Shown here: positions 46,365 through 56,903 of the stretch, one piece after another
Position numbering within the stretch: the first letter of the stretch is position 1
Layout of the letters: every line of letters starts with the position of its first letter
Assembly: GCA_027487245.1 (NCBI GenBank)
Contig: JAIYDY010000119.1
Span: 23,736 to 87,735, forward strand
Length of the DNA stretch: 64,000 bases
From: Hyphomicrobiales bacterium
GTDB lineage: Bacteria > Pseudomonadota > Alphaproteobacteria > Rhizobiales > Beijerinckiaceae
Direction: 5' to 3'
The notes under the pieces: model-generated
What the model saw: only the letters and a program-made list of their open reading frames with translations
What the model was told of the DNA's origin: nothing
The model's database searches: none
Position numbers and translations under genes: made by a program

Positions 46365-47237
46365 ATGCTTGATGTTCCGAGACGCGACGACGGCGGCCTT
46401 GCCATGGAGCAGCTGGCAGCACTCCCGGTCATGCCGGGCTATGTGCGGGCACGCGGCGGTGTCCGGGTGCGCTTTGCCCGTGCCGGCGGGCGCACGGTCC
46501 GGACCGAGGTGGCCGAGAGCGGCGGATTTCGCGCCCGGTTCCCCAACACCTTCAACCCGTCTTGCGAGGCAGTGCTGATCAACACCGGCGGCGGCATGAC
46601 CGGCGGCGACGCGCTGACCACGTCGATTGCGGTCGAGGCCGGGGCGGCAGCGGTGGTGACCACACAGGCCGCCGAAAAAATCTACCGCAGCCAGGGCCCG
46701 GCCACGGAGGTGACCACGCATCTGGAGGTCGGGGCCGGCGCTGTGCTGCATTGGCTGCCGCAGGAGGCGATCCTGTTCGGGCGGGCGCATCTTCGCCGCC
46801 ATCTCGAGGCCGAGATCGCGCCCGACGCCACATTGATCGCCTGCGAGAGCGTCTATTTCGGGCGCGCCGCCATGGGCGAGGTGCTGGACGAGGCCGCCCT
46901 GCGCGACCGCTGGCGCATCCGGCGCGGCGGGAAGCTGATCTTTGCCGAGGATGTGCGGCTCGAAGGGCCAGTGGCCGACATCCTGAGCCGGCCCGCGATT
47001 GCCGGCGGCGCGCGGGCAGTGGCGACGGTTCTGATGGTCACGCCCGGTGCTCCGGCCCGCCTCGACGAGGCGCGTGAGGCGCTGGCCAATGCAGCTTCGG
47101 AGTGCGGCGTCAGCGGCTTTGACGGCATGCTGATCGCCCGCTTCCTCTCCCCCGATGCGGCGGCCTTGAGGGCCGACCTCGCCCGTTTCATGATCACACT
47201 GACGGGCGCGCCCCTGCCGCGCAGTTGGCAAACCTGA
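46365..47237 (+). CDS. ureD: Urease accessory protein UreD
   Basis: Chaperone needed with UreF and UreG for nickel insertion into urease; 290 residues. UreD hallmarks are present: INTGGGMTGGD, TTQAAEKIYRS, LEVGAGAVLHWLPQEAILF and the ESVYFGRAAMGE stretch. The start at ATG 46365 has only a distant GGGAG; ATG 46404 (MEQLAALP) is a plausible alternative. It opens the urease operon, with ureAB 18 bases downstream. Confidence 0.95.
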   Translation: MLDVPRRDDGGLAMEQLAALPVMPGYVRARGGVRVRFARAGGRTVRTEVAESGGFRARFPNTFNPSCEAVLINTGGGMTGGDALTTSIAVEAGAAAVVTTQAAEKIYRSQGPATEVTTHLEVGAGAVLHWLPQEAILFGRAHLRRHLEAEIAPDATLIACESVYFGRAAMGEVLDEAALRDRWRIRRGGKLIFAEDVRLEGPVADILSRPAIAGGARAVATVLMVTPGAPARLDEAREALANAASECGVSGFDGMLIARFLSPDAAALRADLARFMITLTGAPLPRSWQT

Positions 47238-47255
47238 ACCAAGGATGCTCCGGCC

Positions 47256-47876
47256 ATGATGCTGTCGCCCCGCGAAAAGGACAAGCTGCTGATCTCGATG
47301 GCCGCCATGGTGGCGCGCCGACGGCTCGAACGCGGTGTCAAGCTGAACTATCCCGAAGCGGTGGCGCTGATCACCGACTTCGTCATCGAAGGCGCGCGCG
47401 ATGGCCGCTCCGTGGCGGACCTGATGGAGGCTGGCGCGCATGTGATCAGCGCGGGGCAGGTGATGGACGGCATCGCCGAAATGATCCACGATGTGCAGGT
47501 GGAAGCGACCTTCCCGGACGGAACCAAGCTGGTGACCGTGCATGAGCCGATCCGCTCGGCGAGCCAGGCTCTGGAGCCGGGCAAGGTGACCACGCTGCCG
47601 GGCGACATCACGCTCAATGCCGGGCGCAAGACTGTGACCCTCACCGTCTCCAACACCGGCGACAGGCCGATCCAGGTCGGCAGCCATTATCATTTTTTCG
47701 AGACCAATGACGCGCTGAGCTTTGACCGCAGCAAGGCCCGCGGCTTCCGCCTCGACATTGCCGCCGGAACCGCCGTGCGCTTCGAGCCGGGCCAGACCCG
47801 CGAGGTGACGCTCGTGGAGATGGCCGGCTCCCGCGAGGTCTATGGCTTCCAGGGCAAGGTGATGGGTGCGCTGTGA
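47256..47876 (+). CDS. ureAB: Urease gamma-beta fusion subunit (UreAB)
   Basis: 206 residues combining UreA and UreB. Residues 1-100 match UreA ([36 protein letters not shown]). Residues from about 110 match UreB ([43 protein letters not shown]...[15 protein letters not shown]). There is no stop or linker between. Such fusions are known in a few bacteria, notably Helicobacter, and in some alphaproteobacteria. It forms the structural enzyme with UreC. Confidence 0.95.
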   Translation: MMLSPREKDKLLISMAAMVARRRLERGVKLNYPEAVALITDFVIEGARDGRSVADLMEAGAHVISAGQVMDGIAEMIHDVQVEATFPDGTKLVTVHEPIRSASQALEPGKVTTLPGDITLNAGRKTVTLTVSNTGDRPIQVGSHYHFFETNDALSFDRSKARGFRLDIAAGTAVRFEPGQTREVTLVEMAGSREVYGFQGKVMGAL

Positions 47877-47953
47877 ACGGCTCCTCCGCAGCAATGTGCA
47901 CCGCACCGTCCAGATTCCTGCCGACAAGGCATAACTTGAAAGGCTTCTTCCGC

Positions 47954-48520
47954 ATGAACCGCATCCTGCCCATCGCCATCGCGCTGTTCGTCGCCTCGCC
48001 TGCCTTGGCCCATCCGGGCCATGGTGGTGGGTTCGCCTCAGGGTTGGGCCACCCCTTCGCAGGGCTCGATCACGTGCTGGCGATGCTGGCTGTCGGGCTC
48101 TGGGCGGCCTTGCGCGGCAGGGGCGCGATGCTGGCCTGGCCTGCCGCCTTCGTCGCGGCGATGGCCGCAGGCTTTGCCATGACGCAAGGCGGACTGGTGG
48201 TGCCGGCGGTGGAGACGATGATCCTTGCCTCGGTCGTGCTGCTCGGCAGCGCCATCGCGCTCCGGCTGGAGGCCCCGGTCTGGCTCGGGGCTGTGGCTAT
48301 CGCCCTGTTCGGCATCGCCCATGGCGCGGCCCACGGCATGGAACTGCATGGCCAGCCCCTGCCCTTTGCCGGCGGCTTCATTCTGGCGAGCGTTCTGCTG
48401 CACGCGGCGGGCCTTGGCCTTGCAGCGCTGGCTGCATTGGCGGGGCGGCACTGGCCGGTCCGGCTCGCGGGGGCGGGCGTTGCCGCCGCAGGGCTGGCGT
48501 TGGCCGCCGGCGCGATCTGA
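47954..48520 (+). CDS. ureJ: HupE/UreJ-family membrane protein (probable nickel transporter)
   Basis: 188 residues with a signal-like first segment and about six hydrophobic helices, starting at ATG 47954. The conserved HPGHGGG...GLGHPFAGLDHVLAMLAVGLWAA at the mature N-terminus is the HupE/UreJ nickel-binding signature; HGAAHGMELHG is the second His motif. Its place inside the urease operon, between ureAB and ureC, points to Ni2+ supply. Frames starting at 47873 overlap ureAB and lack the signal. Confidence 0.9.
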   Translation: MNRILPIAIALFVASPALAHPGHGGGFASGLGHPFAGLDHVLAMLAVGLWAALRGRGAMLAWPAAFVAAMAAGFAMTQGGLVVPAVETMILASVVLLGSAIALRLEAPVWLGAVAIALFGIAHGAAHGMELHGQPLPFAGGFILASVLLHAAGLGLAALAALAGRHWPVRLAGAGVAAAGLALAAGAI

Positions 48521-48562
48521 TCCGCAGCCTTCCATTCAGCAAGCCTGGCGAAGGAGCCTGCC

Positions 48563-50299
<1,737 letters not shown>

Positions 50300-50473
50300 G
50301 GCTTTATTTTCGCGGTTTCGCATCTTTGAAAATCAGAAACAAATCAGATAATCGAGGAAAAAATTCATAGAATCATCTTTTATTTAATAGCATAACTGCG
50401 ATATGCGTTGTTAAAATGAATTAAATTTATTTATTTACTACATTTATAAAATATTAAATACTATATTTTGAAT
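50300..50473. other. Very AT-rich patch after ureC
   Basis: Within some 30 bases of the ureC stop the base composition drops sharply, and most of 50330-50520 is A or T, in a window that is otherwise strongly GC-rich. It holds no open frame of note. It probably is imported DNA or a recombination scar at the place where ureEFG would be expected. Confidence 0.7.
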
Positions 50474-50734
50474 TTAATTTAATATATTATTTGATTTATT
50501 TTTTTCATGAAATGCTGTATTAAATCGCCACGACAACCAAGATAATAATCCAGCTGATAATAATGTTGATAGAGATAGTATTGCATATGCAGTGGCAATG
50601 CGATCTCCACAACCCGATATCCCACAATGCGCCTCGATATTCGAGTATAGAAATGTCAACTGTCCTTGAAGAAACCATAACGTCATTAAGAATACGCAGG
50701 TGGGGACAATCTTTTCCCAGTTCATGACCCGCAT
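50474..50734 (-). CDS. Small membrane protein in AT-rich DNA
   Basis: 86 residues with two predicted membrane segments (VPTCVFLMTLWFLQGQLTFLY and ATAYAILSLSTLLSAGLLSWLSW) separated by a short loop with two Cys (HCGISGCG). GGAGG lies seven bases before ATG 50734, which supports real translation; ATG 50725 is the alternative. Codon use is A/T-rich, unlike the neighbours, so the gene was probably acquired. No known family is recognised. Confidence 0.6.
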   Translation of the reverse strand: MRVMNWEKIVPTCVFLMTLWFLQGQLTFLYSNIEAHCGISGCGDRIATAYAILSLSTLLSAGLLSWLSWRFNTAFHEKNKSNNILN

Positions 50735-50796
50735 TTCGAATCCTCCAGGCAGCTGCGTTGCACCGCGCCAGCAATCTATCCATTCCCACCGCTGCC

Positions 50797-50885
50797 GTCA
50801 TGGTCGGGCTTGACCCGACCATCTATGTTTTTCTTGATCGCAGCATCGGCCAAACGTGGATGGTCGGGTCAAGCCCGACCATGAC
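50797..50885. repeat. Perfect 27-base inverted repeat (GTCATGGTCGGG type)
   Basis: Arms at 50797-50823 and 50859-50885 are exact inverted copies starting GTCATGGTCGGGCTTG, with a 35-base spacer. Each arm contains its own GGTCGGG/CCCGACC palindrome. The architecture equals that of the 24318 element, but the core sequence differs. Confidence 0.9.
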
Positions 50886-50977
50886 GCGTTGTGATGTGTG
50901 ACACTGGCATCCCGTGACACGCCTGTATTCTCTCCCGCTCGGGAAGAGAGGGTGTCAGTATCGCGGCCATCATCGCC

Positions 50978-51007
50978 AAAACAAAAGCCGGAGCATGACG
51001 CCCCGGC
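50978..51007 (-). terminator. Rho-independent terminator of the cold-shock gene
   Basis: On the minus strand GCCGGGG pairs with CTCCGGC around a 7-base loop and is followed by TTTTGTTTT. It lies 33 bases after the cold-shock stop. Confidence 0.8.
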
Positions 51008-51039
51008 TTCATCAAACCTGTTGCTGGATGAGCCCGCTC

Positions 51040-51252
51040 TCAGCCGCTGACCTTGAGCTGGTCGGCGCTCTGCTTGCCGGTGCGGCGGTCGGTCGCCATT
51101 TCGTAGCTGATCTTCTGGCCGTCGCGCAGTTCGCGCAGGCCGGCGCGCTCGACGGCGCTGATGTGGACGAACACATCCTGGGAGCCGTCATCGGGCTGGA
51201 TGAAGCCGTAGCCCTTGGTGGCGTTGAACCATTTCACGGTGCCGCTTGCCAT
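51040..51252 (-). CDS. Cold-shock family protein
   Basis: Single OB-fold nucleic-acid-binding protein of 70 residues from ATG 51252. RNP1 is KGYGFIQ and RNP2 is DVFVHISA; the beginning [16 protein letters not shown] is diagnostic. A leader of over 200 bases separates it from the upstream kinase gene, as is usual for regulated cold-shock messages. The leader contains CCACCGAAACA twice (36 bases apart, near 51318 and 51354). Confidence 0.96.
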   Translation of the reverse strand: MASGTVKWFNATKGYGFIQPDDGSQDVFVHISAVERAGLRELRDGQKISYEMATDRRTGKQSADQLKVSG

Positions 51253-51489
51253 GTCTGTCTTGCCTTCTTGTCGGTGGTGATGTCGGTCCGCCCTTCGCGG
51301 AACCGGGTTTGTCTCGATGTTTCGGTGGAGAAAGATGGCAGGATTGGCGCACCTGTTTCGGTGGAAAAAAGCGGCTTGGACCAGATCATTCGGCCTCACA
51401 ATCGATGCCAAAATCTACGGAACCAGCCTTTGGCTGTCAATTCCTGACAAATGCTGCTGCCTTGTCGTCAGCCCGTTGCGTTGACCCGT

Positions 51490-53067
51490 TCAGGCGCGGC
51501 GGCGGACGTCCTCGTGGATGGCCGGCAGGGCGTCCATCACGCGGCTAGCGGGCAGAGTGAACATCACCTCGGTGCCGACGCGGAGCTTCGATTTCAGGGT
51601 GAAGCCGCCGCCATGCAGGTCGACGAGGCCCTTGACGATGGGAAGCCCGAGCCCGGAGCCTTCCTCGGCGGTCTTGATCGCTTGCGAGCCGCGCCCGAAG
51701 CTGGAGAGCACCGTGTTCATCTCGTTTTCCGGAATGCCCGGGCCATTGTCGGTGACCGAGACATATTGCCCGCCATTGGCGGTCCAGCCCACTTTCAGTG
51801 CGATGTCGCCGCCCTGAGGGGTGAACTTCACGGCGTTCGACAGCAGGTTGAGGATGATCTGGCGCATGGCGCGCTCGTCAGCCCAGATCTTCGGAAGGTC
51901 CGGCTCGACCGCCTGCCGGATGACCTGGTTCTTGCCCTTGGCGCGCAGGGTCAGCATGTGCAGGCACTCGTCGGCGATGTGGGCGAGGTTGATCGCCTCT
52001 TCCTTGAGTTCGTAGCGGCCCGCCTCGATGCGTGACAGATCGAGGATCTCGTTGATCAGGTTGAGCAGGTGCTGGCCGCTCGAATGGATGTCGCTGGCAT
52101 ATTCGCGGTAGGACGGCGAGGAATGCGGCCCGAAGACCTCCTCCTTCATCACCTCGGAAAAGCCGAGGATGGCATTGAGTGGCGTGCGCAGTTCGTGGCT
52201 CATCGTGGCGAGGAACTTGGACTTCGCAAGGTTGGAGTCCTCGGCCTTGCGGCGTGCGTCCTCCGAGTTGATCGTCGCCGTTTCAAGCTGGGCGATCAGG
52301 ATGTCCTTCTCGGCGCGGAATTCGAGCGTTGCGACCGCCTGGGAGTAGAGCCGGTTGGCGAGGAACAGGAAGAAGGCCTGGCCGATCATGCCGACGCCGG
52401 CGATGGTGATGGTGCCCATGTCGCGGTCGACAAAGACGAACAGCGACAGGGCAAGGGCCAGTGGCCCGATGGCGAGATAGACCGCGAGCGGCACCGTGTA
52501 GGTGCTCATGACCACGACCGTGCCGTAGAACATCAGCGCCGAGACGACAAAGACCTTGGCGGCGGGTTCCGGCACGCCGAGGAACATCAGAACGAGCCCG
52601 GCCCAGACAGCCGCCTGGACCGCGGTCAGGACAATCAGCGCGCGCCGCGTGCCTTTCTTCGCCTCCTCCATGGTCGCGAGCAGCCGGCGCGAGATCACGA
52701 AGGACAGGGCGCAGGTCAGGAGGCCGTTCAGGGCCCACATGCCAATGAAGTCCGGGCGCAGCCAGATCGTGGCAATCGAGGCCACCGCCACCGTGAGCAC
52801 AGCCAGGATGGCACCGGAGGCACGGGTTGCCTTCGCGGCGAACTGGCGCAGCAACTCGGTTTCGAAGGAGCGTTCGAGGCCGCTGGCCGATGTCAGCCGC
52901 TCGCGCACAGTCTGGAGATTGCGGCCAAGCTGGCGGCGCTGACCGATGCGGTCCTCATCGGTGACGCGGCCATTGACAGCAGCGGCCGGCGCGATCTGGA
53001 CAGATTCTCTGGTCAGACGCCCCGACATTCTGCCGATCGATCCACTCTCACGCGACGCAACACGCAT
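51490..53067 (-). CDS. Membrane sensor histidine kinase (PdhS/DivJ-like catalytic core)
   Basis: 525 residues from ATG 53067. A polar N-terminus of about 80 residues is followed by six hydrophobic segments (84-240) and a short coiled coil. The kinase core has H291 in FLATMSHELRTPLNAILGFSEVMKEEVFG. The SHELRTPLNAILGFSE form is typical of the DivJ/PleC/PdhS group that controls cell division in alphaproteobacteria. N and G boxes are NLLSNAVKF, DNGPGIP and EGSGLGLPIVK. The role in the cell cycle is only suggested by this similarity. No cognate regulator is adjacent. Confidence 0.9.
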   Translation of the reverse strand: MRVASRESGSIGRMSGRLTRESVQIAPAAAVNGRVTDEDRIGQRRQLGRNLQTVRERLTSASGLERSFETELLRQFAAKATRASGAILAVLTVAVASIATIWLRPDFIGMWALNGLLTCALSFVISRRLLATMEEAKKGTRRALIVLTAVQAAVWAGLVLMFLGVPEPAAKVFVVSALMFYGTVVVMSTYTVPLAVYLAIGPLALALSLFVFVDRDMGTITIAGVGMIGQAFFLFLANRLYSQAVATLEFRAEKDILIAQLETATINSEDARRKAEDSNLAKSKFLATMSHELRTPLNAILGFSEVMKEEVFGPHSSPSYREYASDIHSSGQHLLNLINEILDLSRIEAGRYELKEEAINLAHIADECLHMLTLRAKGKNQVIRQAVEPDLPKIWADERAMRQIILNLLSNAVKFTPQGGDIALKVGWTANGGQYVSVTDNGPGIPENEMNTVLSSFGRGSQAIKTAEEGSGLGLPIVKGLVDLHGGGFTLKSKLRVGTEVMFTLPASRVMDALPAIHEDVRRRA

Positions 53068-53090
53068 CACCACACCACCTGTCACGTTGC

Positions 53091-53657
53091 ATGGGAATCG
53101 TTAATGTCTTGCTGATGCGGTTCGGACAATTCAAGGCAAGGCGGGCGTCACAACCTCGCAACAGGCTGGTGGAATGGCTGGCCGGAGCCGGTGCGCTGGT
53201 GCTGCTCGTGCTGGCCGGCCGCGCCATCGAGAAGGCCTGGACCGTGCCTGAGGAGATCGCCGGTTTCGGCGAGGCGATCGACGGGGACTCGCTCAAGGTG
53301 GCCGGTCGCGAAATCCGGCTCAAGGGCATCGATGCGCCGGAAATCAGCCAGTATTGCCAGAACCGCGTCGGCCGGGACTATGCCTGCGGGGTCACGGCCA
53401 AGAACTGGCTGCGCGCCCGCCTCCAGCGCGGCGCGGTGGTCTGCCGGATCGAGGGCAGCGACCGCTATGGCCGCCTGCTTGGCCGCTGCCAGCGCGGCGA
53501 CGAGGTGCTCAACGAGGCCATGGTGCGCGAGGGCATCGCGGTCGACTTCGGCGACTACCGCAACGCCGAAGGGGCCGCGCGCCGCGAGCAGCTTGGCCTG
53601 TGGAGCGGCCGCTTCGTGCTGCCGTCGGAATACCGCGCCGCCAACCCCAGGAGCTAG
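53091..53657 (+). CDS. Thermonuclease (SNase-like) family protein
   Basis: 188 residues with one N-terminal membrane segment (WLAGAGALVLLVLAGRAI), so probably anchored facing the periplasm. The SNase core is complete: DGDSLKVAGREIRLKGIDAPE supplies catalytic Arg and Glu, and SDRYGRLLGRC supplies the second Arg. Two cysteine pairs in QYCQNRVGRDYACG suit an oxidising compartment. The start is uncertain: ATG 53091 or ATG 53115 (MRFGQFKARR). It is divergent from the kinase across 23 bases. Confidence 0.88.
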   Translation: MGIVNVLLMRFGQFKARRASQPRNRLVEWLAGAGALVLLVLAGRAIEKAWTVPEEIAGFGEAIDGDSLKVAGREIRLKGIDAPEISQYCQNRVGRDYACGVTAKNWLRARLQRGAVVCRIEGSDRYGRLLGRCQRGDEVLNEAMVREGIAVDFGDYRNAEGAARREQLGLWSGRFVLPSEYRAANPRS

Positions 53658-53693
53658 GAGCCACCTTCAGGCCCGGCTTGCGCGCAATCGACC

Positions 53694-54300
53694 GTGCTTC
53701 TGATGCTCGAAGCCGGCACTGCGTCATTGTTGCGCTGCCGGGTGCCGAGATTGTCCGGGCTCTATCCCGCCCTCCAGAACCTGCGTTGTCAGAACCACTC
53801 TGGCACCGCCGCCGGGGCGATCCTCGCACCGGTGCTGAAATCCCCCAGCCGCCTGCTCGACCTTGGCTCCGGCTCCGGTGAATTTCTGGATGTGATGCAA
53901 CGGGAAGGCCACATCGTGACCGGGATCGAGCCGGGCGAAAGCTTTGCCGCCCATGCACGCAAGGCCTATGGCGTCGAGGTCATCTCGAAGCCATGGCGCG
54001 AGGTGGAGCTTCCAGCACTTCCACTTCGCCCACGTCCATACCTTCACGCCAAAGACATTGCTTCGTACCAGACTGGCTGCAGGCCTGAAGGCCGACCTGC
54101 GTGTCGAGCCGCAAGGCACCATGATCGTGTTCTGCAAGAACACGGCTGGCGCCGAGGACGTCACCGGCTGGTCCAATGAGGGGGCTCATGTTGCGACGAA
54201 GTTCACCGAGACATCGCCTGTGCAGTTCCTGCTGTCCGGACGATGGATCACTGATGCCATCCGGCGGGCCCGGAAGACCTTTCGGGACAGCCGGGCCTGA
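53694..54300 (+). pseudogene. Broken class I SAM-dependent methyltransferase
   Basis: Pieces of one methyltransferase lie in different frames. The first frame gives the SAM-binding LLDLGSGSGEFLDVMQREGH and IEPGESFAAHARKAYG up to about 54010. The adjacent frame continues with FQHFHFAHVHTFTPKTLL and runs to a stop at 54300. The conserved middle (post-motif I to the HVLEH region) is missing, so there is at least one deletion as well as a frameshift. Residual coding in a third frame upstream suggests further damage. Confidence 0.75.
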
Positions 54301-54521
54301 ACGACGGTCTCGCCTTCGGACGCGCCGCGGGGGATCAGGTGGCCGTCGAGGCGGGGCCCATCTCTTCGAGAGGCTGGATGCAGACCTTGTCTGCGCGAAG
54401 GCCGTCCGGATAGCCCCCCACTCCGCACATGGGCTTAAGCAATCGTCCCGACTGTTGCAGTGCACAAAATCGGTTAACCTGATCCTGTTCCTCCCGGCTT
54501 TGGACACAAAGCTACACCTCA

Positions 54522-54549
54522 AGGCCGCCTTCCGGGGCGGTCTTTTTTT
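54522..54549 (+). terminator. Rho-independent terminator
   Basis: GGCCGCC pairs with GGCGGTC across TTCCGG and is followed by a run of seven T. It lies in the gap between the methyltransferase remnant and the GST gene. The rest of 54301-54627 shows no gene. Confidence 0.8.
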
Positions 54550-54627
54550 GGCTGGTTCACGGGTTGACCAGACGGGCTGCCAATGGTCTCGTGAAAGCTG
54601 CCGAGGAACAGATGGACCGTTTTGCCC

Positions 54628-55245
54628 ATGAAACTCCATGACGTGACACGCGCGCCGAACCCGCGCCGCGCCCGCATCTTCATTGCCGAGAAGAGCCTGC
54701 CGATGCCCGAGCTGGTGCAACTCGACCTGGCGGCGCTGCAACACCGCGAGCCGGCCTTTGCGGGCCTCAACCCGTGGATGGGCACGCCGGCGCTGGAGCT
54801 GGACGACGGCACGGTGATCGCCGAATCGGTGGCCATCTGCCGCTATTTCGAGGAGCTGCAGCCGGCGCCCGCCCTGTTCGGCACCGGAGCGCGCGAGCGG
54901 GCGCAGGTGGAGATGTGGAACCGGCGGCTTGAATTCGGCCTCTACACCAACATCGCGCAGACCTTCCGCCACACCAGCCCGCACATGGCCCACCGCGAGG
55001 TGCCGCAGGTGCCCGCGTGGGGCGAGGCCAACCGCGAACGGGCGCTGGAGCAGATGGGGCTGATCGACCGCCATCTGGCCGATGGCCGTCCCTTCATCTG
55101 CGGCGACAGCTTCAGCATTGCCGACATCACCGGCGGCGTCAGCCTCGATTTTGCCCGGGTGCCGCGCATCGTCATCCCGCCCGAACTGGTGCACCTGACG
55201 CGCTGGCACGCCGCGCTGGCTGCCCGCCCGAGCTGGGCAGCCTGA
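54628..55245 (+). CDS. Glutathione S-transferase family protein
   Basis: 205 residues from ATG 54628. The N-terminal thioredoxin-fold half has NPWMGTPALELDDGTVIAESVAICRYFEE, including the cis-Pro loop and the Glu-Ser glutathione contact. The C-terminal helical half has the DRHLADGRPFICGDSFSIADI capping box. The substrate is unknown. Confidence 0.92.
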   Translation: MKLHDVTRAPNPRRARIFIAEKSLPMPELVQLDLAALQHREPAFAGLNPWMGTPALELDDGTVIAESVAICRYFEELQPAPALFGTGARERAQVEMWNRRLEFGLYTNIAQTFRHTSPHMAHREVPQVPAWGEANRERALEQMGLIDRHLADGRPFICGDSFSIADITGGVSLDFARVPRIVIPPELVHLTRWHAALAARPSWAA

Positions 55246-55325
55246 CGCACGGCGCTTGCCACTGGCATCTTTCGCAGCCCTGCGGGGCGTGACAGACACC
55301 GCCCGTCCATGCTGTAGACAGGGCC

Positions 55326-55979
55326 ATGCCCCGCAAGATCCGATCCGACGAGACCCTCACCGTCACGCTTGACGAGCTTCTGGCCGATCTGCGCGCCTGC
55401 CGTGTCTGCAAGGACATGCCGCGCAAGGACAAGCCGCTGGCGCACGAACCCAGGCCCATCATCCAGGCCAGCACCACGGCCCGGCTTTGCATTGCCAGCC
55501 AGGCCCCCGGCACGCTGGCCCATGCCACCGGCAAGCCCTTCATGGATCCGTCCGGCATCCGGCTGAGGGCATGGCTCGGCCTCAGCGAGGCGGAATTCTA
55601 CGATGCGACCAAGGTCGCGATCGTGCCAATGGGCCATTGCTTTCCCGGCCAGGATGCCAAGGGCGGCGACCTGCCCCCGCGCCGCGAATGCGCCCCTCTC
55701 TGGCGTGAGCGGGTGTTCGAGGGCATGCCCGACATCCAGCTCATCCTCGCCATCGGGCAGCATGCGCAGGAATGGCACCTGGGCCGGCGCGGCGGCGGCG
55801 GCGGGCTCACCGAGATGGTGCAGAACTGGCAAGCCATCCACGATGTGCGCCGCACGCCGCGCATCATCCCCCTGCCCCACCCCTCCTGGCGCAACAATGC
55901 CTGGCTGAAGGCGAACCCGTGGTTCGATCGCGAACTGCTGCCCTTCGTACGCCAGGAAGTGGCGCGCCTGCTGCGCTGA
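55326..55979 (+). CDS. Uracil-DNA glycosylase family protein
   Basis: 217 residues. The superfamily motifs are CIASQAPG (active-site loop, residues about 55-62), FMDPSGIRLRAWLGL and LPHPSWRN near the C-terminus. Only one CxxC pair is near the N-terminus (ACRVC), so the four-Cys iron-sulfur site of family 4 enzymes is not evident. It belongs to the poorly studied group of UDG-like proteins whose activity has not been established. The gene stands alone. Confidence 0.88.
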   Translation: MPRKIRSDETLTVTLDELLADLRACRVCKDMPRKDKPLAHEPRPIIQASTTARLCIASQAPGTLAHATGKPFMDPSGIRLRAWLGLSEAEFYDATKVAIVPMGHCFPGQDAKGGDLPPRRECAPLWRERVFEGMPDIQLILAIGQHAQEWHLGRRGGGGGLTEMVQNWQAIHDVRRTPRIIPLPHPSWRNNAWLKANPWFDRELLPFVRQEVARLLR

Positions 55980-56399
55980 CAACCCCGACCGCCACCGCAC
56001 CGGCGCCCGTAGGACCAGCCCTCAAGAGGCTCGACCTGCCCTTGCAGACAGGGAACAAAAAGGGGTATTGCGATGGTGGTGTTCTTGAGCCGTTGTTGAC
56101 CATAACAAGGGTGGAACGCTGCATTGGTGGCGCAGCCATTTAGCAACGGACTTATGCAGCGTACACGTTGTTGAAATCATTGCCGTCAGCAGGTGATGCA
56201 TAAATCTTGAGTTCTGCACGAAGGCGACCTGTCAGCCTTTGACCAGGATCGCTCAGGCACAGCCGTTCGACTGCTTGCTCTGATTTTTTTGTGCTCATGT
56301 CGAAATCACATTCTCCCAAGTGTCATTGGTGCAGGAAGCCAAGCCGCGAAACGGTTTCGGGTTGAGGCCTTCGCTCGATACCCGGAAGGAGAAGATTCG
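55980..56399. other. Intergenic region, nothing recognised
   Basis: About 420 bases upstream of the ECF42 module. No tRNA, repeat or credible gene is visible. Base composition is lower in GC than the flanking genes. The module's promoter should lie in the last part. Confidence 0.5.
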
Positions 56400-56840
56400 A
56401 TGACAGTGGACAGTAGTGGATCAAGAAGTCCGATTTGGCTTTGGCTGGCTGGCGGCCTTGGCGTTCTGTGGAACGCTTATGGCCTATATCAGTTCATCGC
56501 CTCGTTCTCGCAGACCAAGGCCAGTCTGATGGCGGTCGGCATGACAGCTTCGCAAGCGGACCTCTATCTGTCGCTGCCAGGCTGGATCAGCGTAGCGTTC
56601 GGAGTCGGTGTATTGGGTGGCCTCGTCGGCTCCGTCGCGCTCCTTATTAAGAGCGCCCGTGCTGTCGCGATCTTTGGCGTCGCGATGGTGGGCTACGTCA
56701 TCCTGTTTTCGGGAGACGTGTACTATGGCGTGTTCGCCAACATCCCGACGCAGCTCGTCATCTTGACCGTCGTGGTCGTGATCGCTGCCGCGTTGTTGTG
56801 GGTCAGCATCTACGCCAAGAAGCGAAATTTCCTCACCTGA
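56400..56840 (+). CDS. Four-helix membrane protein of the ECF42 module
   Basis: 146 residues from ATG 56400, with AGGAG upstream. Four hydrophobic segments are clear (WLWLAGGLGVLWNAYGLYQFI, WISVAFGVGVLGGLVGSVALL, VAIFGVAMVGYVILF and LVILTVVVVIAAALLWV). Ahead of a DGPF/sigma pair it may sense or act as an output of the system. No known domain name can be given with confidence. The next gene starts 63 bases later. Confidence 0.8.
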   Translation: MTVDSSGSRSPIWLWLAGGLGVLWNAYGLYQFIASFSQTKASLMAVGMTASQADLYLSLPGWISVAFGVGVLGGLVGSVALLIKSARAVAIFGVAMVGYVILFSGDVYYGVFANIPTQLVILTVVVVIAAALLWVSIYAKKRNFLT

Positions 56841-56903
56841 GCGCGTTGCCACCAGATTCGGCATTTCGCTTGACCAACACTCCAACCCTGAAAGGATAGA
56901 ACC

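Noticed and set aside
56100..56220. Short minus-strand frame containing VAKWLRHQ, a pattern often produced by translating tRNA genes
   Set aside because: The DNA does not fold into a cloverleaf and no anticodon arm can be drawn.
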